Source: Bacteroidota bacterium
Lineage (GTDB): Bacteria; Bacteroidota; Bacteroidia; Flavobacteriales_D; Crocinitomicaceae
Length of the DNA: 8,799 nucleotides
Direction of reading: 5' to 3'
Assembly (NCBI GenBank): GCA_016866415.1
Contig: VGML01000083.1
Coordinates: 1-8,799, forward strand
Position 1 is the first letter of the stretch, and each line of letters begins with the position of its first letter. Shown piece after piece: positions 8,001 through 8,799 of the stretch. Under the pieces are notes generated by a model. The model saw only the letters and a list, made by a program, of their open reading frames with translations, searched no databases and was not told the DNA's origin. The position numbers were made by a program, and so were the translations under genes.

Positions 8001-8065
8001 GGATCGATAACAATATTTATCCTAGACCACGCATGTATTCATTGAATTTAACATTTGATTTCTAA
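5003..8065 (+). CDS. susC: SusC-type TonB-dependent outer-membrane transporter (alpha-glucan import)
   Basis: Imports oligosaccharides across the outer membrane using TonB/ExbBD energy, with the SusD partner as a lid. The protein has 1020 residues, within the family range. Residues 1-23 form a signal peptide (cleavage likely SYA|QN). Residues ~26-100 are a carboxypeptidase-regulatory-like beta-sandwich (VKGIVTDTEGNPI) with no STN signalling domain before it. The TonB-box region is EEVVVIGYGT (109-118). The plug follows, with the SusC signature VVDGVPLD (187-194) and LKDASATAIYGSRAANG (219-235). The remainder is a 22-strand-type barrel ending in a terminal Phe (LNLTFDF), the usual BAM recognition end. 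Residues 829-840 and 850-861 are two calcium-loop-like motifs. The ATG is set by the signal peptide; no Shine-Dalgarno is present. Only 11 bases separate it from susD, so the two are surely co-transcribed. The alpha-glucan substrate is inferred from the flanking GH13 and GH31 genes and the SusD sequence. Confidence 0.96.
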   Translation: MKNSYRIYSFSIFCFLLTTFSYAQNGTVKGIVTDTEGNPIFNATVTLEGKNLGSKTAESGSFEIGNIPPGTYILVCKYFGLETFTENISLTANQVLQKNISLSKSKELEEVVVIGYGTTRTKDLTGSAVVINEKNFTQGSMSTPEQLIMGKVSGLKINTNDGAPGSGSTLRLRGGTSINASNDPLIVVDGVPLDNGGIAGAANPLSLINPNDIASFVVLKDASATAIYGSRAANGVIIITTKKGSSGNAPLKVVFDTKHSLSTVAKYADVLSGDSLRNLVNRIGNPTQIGLLGDANTDWQREVFRPAYVIDNNVSLTGGIKNLPYRLSFGNRVENGLLKRDQFMRNSVTLNLTPSFFDNKLQIEVNNKLVNTRSFFANRGALGAAYFDPTQPVYSDTTTYGGYFEWLGANGNPNTLSAKNPLGLIMQREDQSDVWRLIGNAKVTYKIPFLNGLKVVINGGIDQSEGTGVTTTDSNSASGYFTRGSYSRYRSNKGNKLLEAYFNYNNSNGTGNQFLVMDLTAGYSYQDWYSSSPNWATYNQKGDSIIGPASEFPFYTKNSILSFYSRGIFTIKDRYVLNASLRYDGSSRFSPEARWGLFPAVSAAWIISDEAFFKNNIKKVNMLKVRAGYGVTGQQDGIGDYAYISNYFVGTQTAQYIFGPDTLLVYRPSGFDANLQWEQTKSYNIGIDFGILKDRFSGSVEFYQKITSDLLAVVPVAAGTNFTNEILTNVGSLSNTGVEFSFNAGVFANKNSRLDIMGNASRNINRVIKLSQIEDENSVGVQIGGISGGIGNTVQVHRVNYPTYSFLVYEQLYDSNGAPIQVGQQATIDINNDGQITTADKWKNIHAYADRNGDGVININDRYINNKAAADWFLGLSLNYQYKKWSFGMSMRSEIGGYIYNNIHSNAGTFQSLNGTQGFLNNISSLYYEDEIQKIATNQLLSDHYLERADFLRIDYISAGYNFGKLKLLNNKVGLNANLVVNNVFVFTNYSGLDPEIGGGIDNNIYPRPRMYSLNLTFDF

Positions 8066-8076
8066 TAAAATAGACT

Positions 8077-8799
8077 ATGAAAAAAATACTTTTTTCTTCG
8101 ATTTTAATTGGTGCTGCTATCACACTAGCCGTTTCAACTTCTTGTAAGAAACAACTAAATCAATCACCTCGGTATGGACTGAATGCAGAGGTTGTTTACA
8201 GTGATCCAAATAATTATATCAACGTATTAGCTAAGCTTTACTCAGGTTTATCCATGACAGGTTTGTCAGGCCCGGCAGGTGCAGGTGATATTGCTGGAAT
8301 GGACGAAGGATTTTCTGCATACGTCCGTGTATTATGGAATTTACAAGAACTTCCGACCGATGAAGCAGTATGCGGTTGGTCTGATCCCGGAATTCCAGCA
8401 ATGAATAAGAGTGAATGGACAGCGGATGATGGTTGGATTAAAGGAATGTACTACCGCATGTACTATCAAATTACTTTGTGTAATGAATTTATTTGGCAAT
8501 CACGTGATGAAAAATTAGACGAACGTGGATTCTCACAAGCAGATAAGGATAAAATTAAAACCTACAGAAATGAAGCAAGATTTTTACGTGCTTTAAGTTA
8601 TTATCATGCTTTAGACTTATTTGGAAATGTTCCTTTTGTAGATGAGAATGATCGAGTTGGTGCATTTCAACCGGAAAGAATAACACGTCCAGCTTTATTT
8701 ACCTATATTGAAAATGAGTTATTAGATGTTGAAGACCAATTGCTTAGTCCGGGAATTGCTCCATACGGGAGAGCAAACAAATCTGCCGCACAAACATTA
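8077..8799 (+). CDS. susD: SusD-like starch-binding outer-membrane lipoprotein (3' partial)
   Basis: Surface lipoprotein that binds alpha-glucan and caps the SusC transporter. The first 241 residues are visible; the family is normally about 500-550 residues, so the C-terminal half lies beyond the window. The N-terminus is a lipoprotein signal: KK, a hydrophobic stretch, then STSC with the lipidated Cys at residue 23, followed by KK. Residues ~30-100 fit the starch-type SusD N-terminal region (DPNNYINVLAKLYSGL, then GPAGAGDI). The segment ELPTDEAVCGW (91-101) is typical of that group, and Trp101 may match the starch-stacking Trp98 of Bacteroides SusD (inferred without an alignment). Residues 164-190 (RNEARFLRALSYYHAL, then LFGNVPFVDE) are the conserved TPR-helix signature of the SusD/RagB family. 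The start codon is set by the lipoprotein signal and the 11-base gap after susC. The frame stays open to the last base. Confidence 0.95.
   Translation, partial: MKKILFSSILIGAAITLAVSTSCKKQLNQSPRYGLNAEVVYSDPNNYINVLAKLYSGLSMTGLSGPAGAGDIAGMDEGFSAYVRVLWNLQELPTDEAVCGWSDPGIPAMNKSEWTADDGWIKGMYYRMYYQITLCNEFIWQSRDEKLDERGFSQADKDKIKTYRNEARFLRALSYYHALDLFGNVPFVDENDRVGAFQPERITRPALFTYIENELLDVEDQLLSPGIAPYGRANKSAAQTL

Noticed and set aside
8066..8076. Separate promoter or operator between susC and susD
   Set aside because: The 11-base gap is too short for one and shows no matching boxes; co-transcription explains the arrangement.

Overview
The window reads as one stretch of a starch (alpha-glucan) utilisation locus from a member of the Bacteroidota. 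Four things support this: an adjacent SusC/SusD outer-membrane pair, Bacteroidota-type promoter boxes (TAnnTTTG), no Shine-Dalgarno sequences ahead of the starts, and AT-rich DNA. The order or family cannot be fixed from the sequence alone. All genes lie on the + strand, gaps are short (11 to 82 bases), and no RNA gene, mobile element or CRISPR array is visible.

Layout. (1) Bases 1-1393 hold the 3' part of a GH13 amylase/cyclomaltodextrinase/neopullulanase of the SusA type; the gene begins before the window. (2) Bases 1462-2463 hold a complete glycolytic glyceraldehyde-3-phosphate dehydrogenase with its own recognisable promoter. (3) Bases 2518-4920 hold a secreted GH31 enzyme that most resembles the oligosaccharide 4-alpha-glucosyltransferase branch of that family. 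(4) Bases 5003-8065 hold a SusC-type TonB-dependent transporter, preceded by a promoter. (5) Bases 8077-8799 hold the first 241 residues of a SusD-type starch-binding lipoprotein, cut by the window end.

Working model (inference from family knowledge). SusD and SusC capture malto-oligosaccharides at the cell surface and import them into the periplasm. There the GH13 enzyme cleaves alpha-1,4 linkages (its location is inferred, since its N-terminus is missing), and the GH31 enzyme either rearranges oligosaccharides by glucosyl transfer or releases glucose. The dehydrogenase serves the lower glycolysis that burns the product. A surface endo-amylase (SusG-like), SusE/F proteins, an inner-membrane sugar transporter and a regulator are not in the window and may lie outside it.

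The locus is largely canonical and I do not see a wholly new system. The points most worth a second look are a near-identical inverted repeat upstream of both gap and susC, the transglucosylase-like signature of the GH31 enzyme, the placement of gap among glucan enzymes, and two calcium-loop motifs in the SusC barrel.
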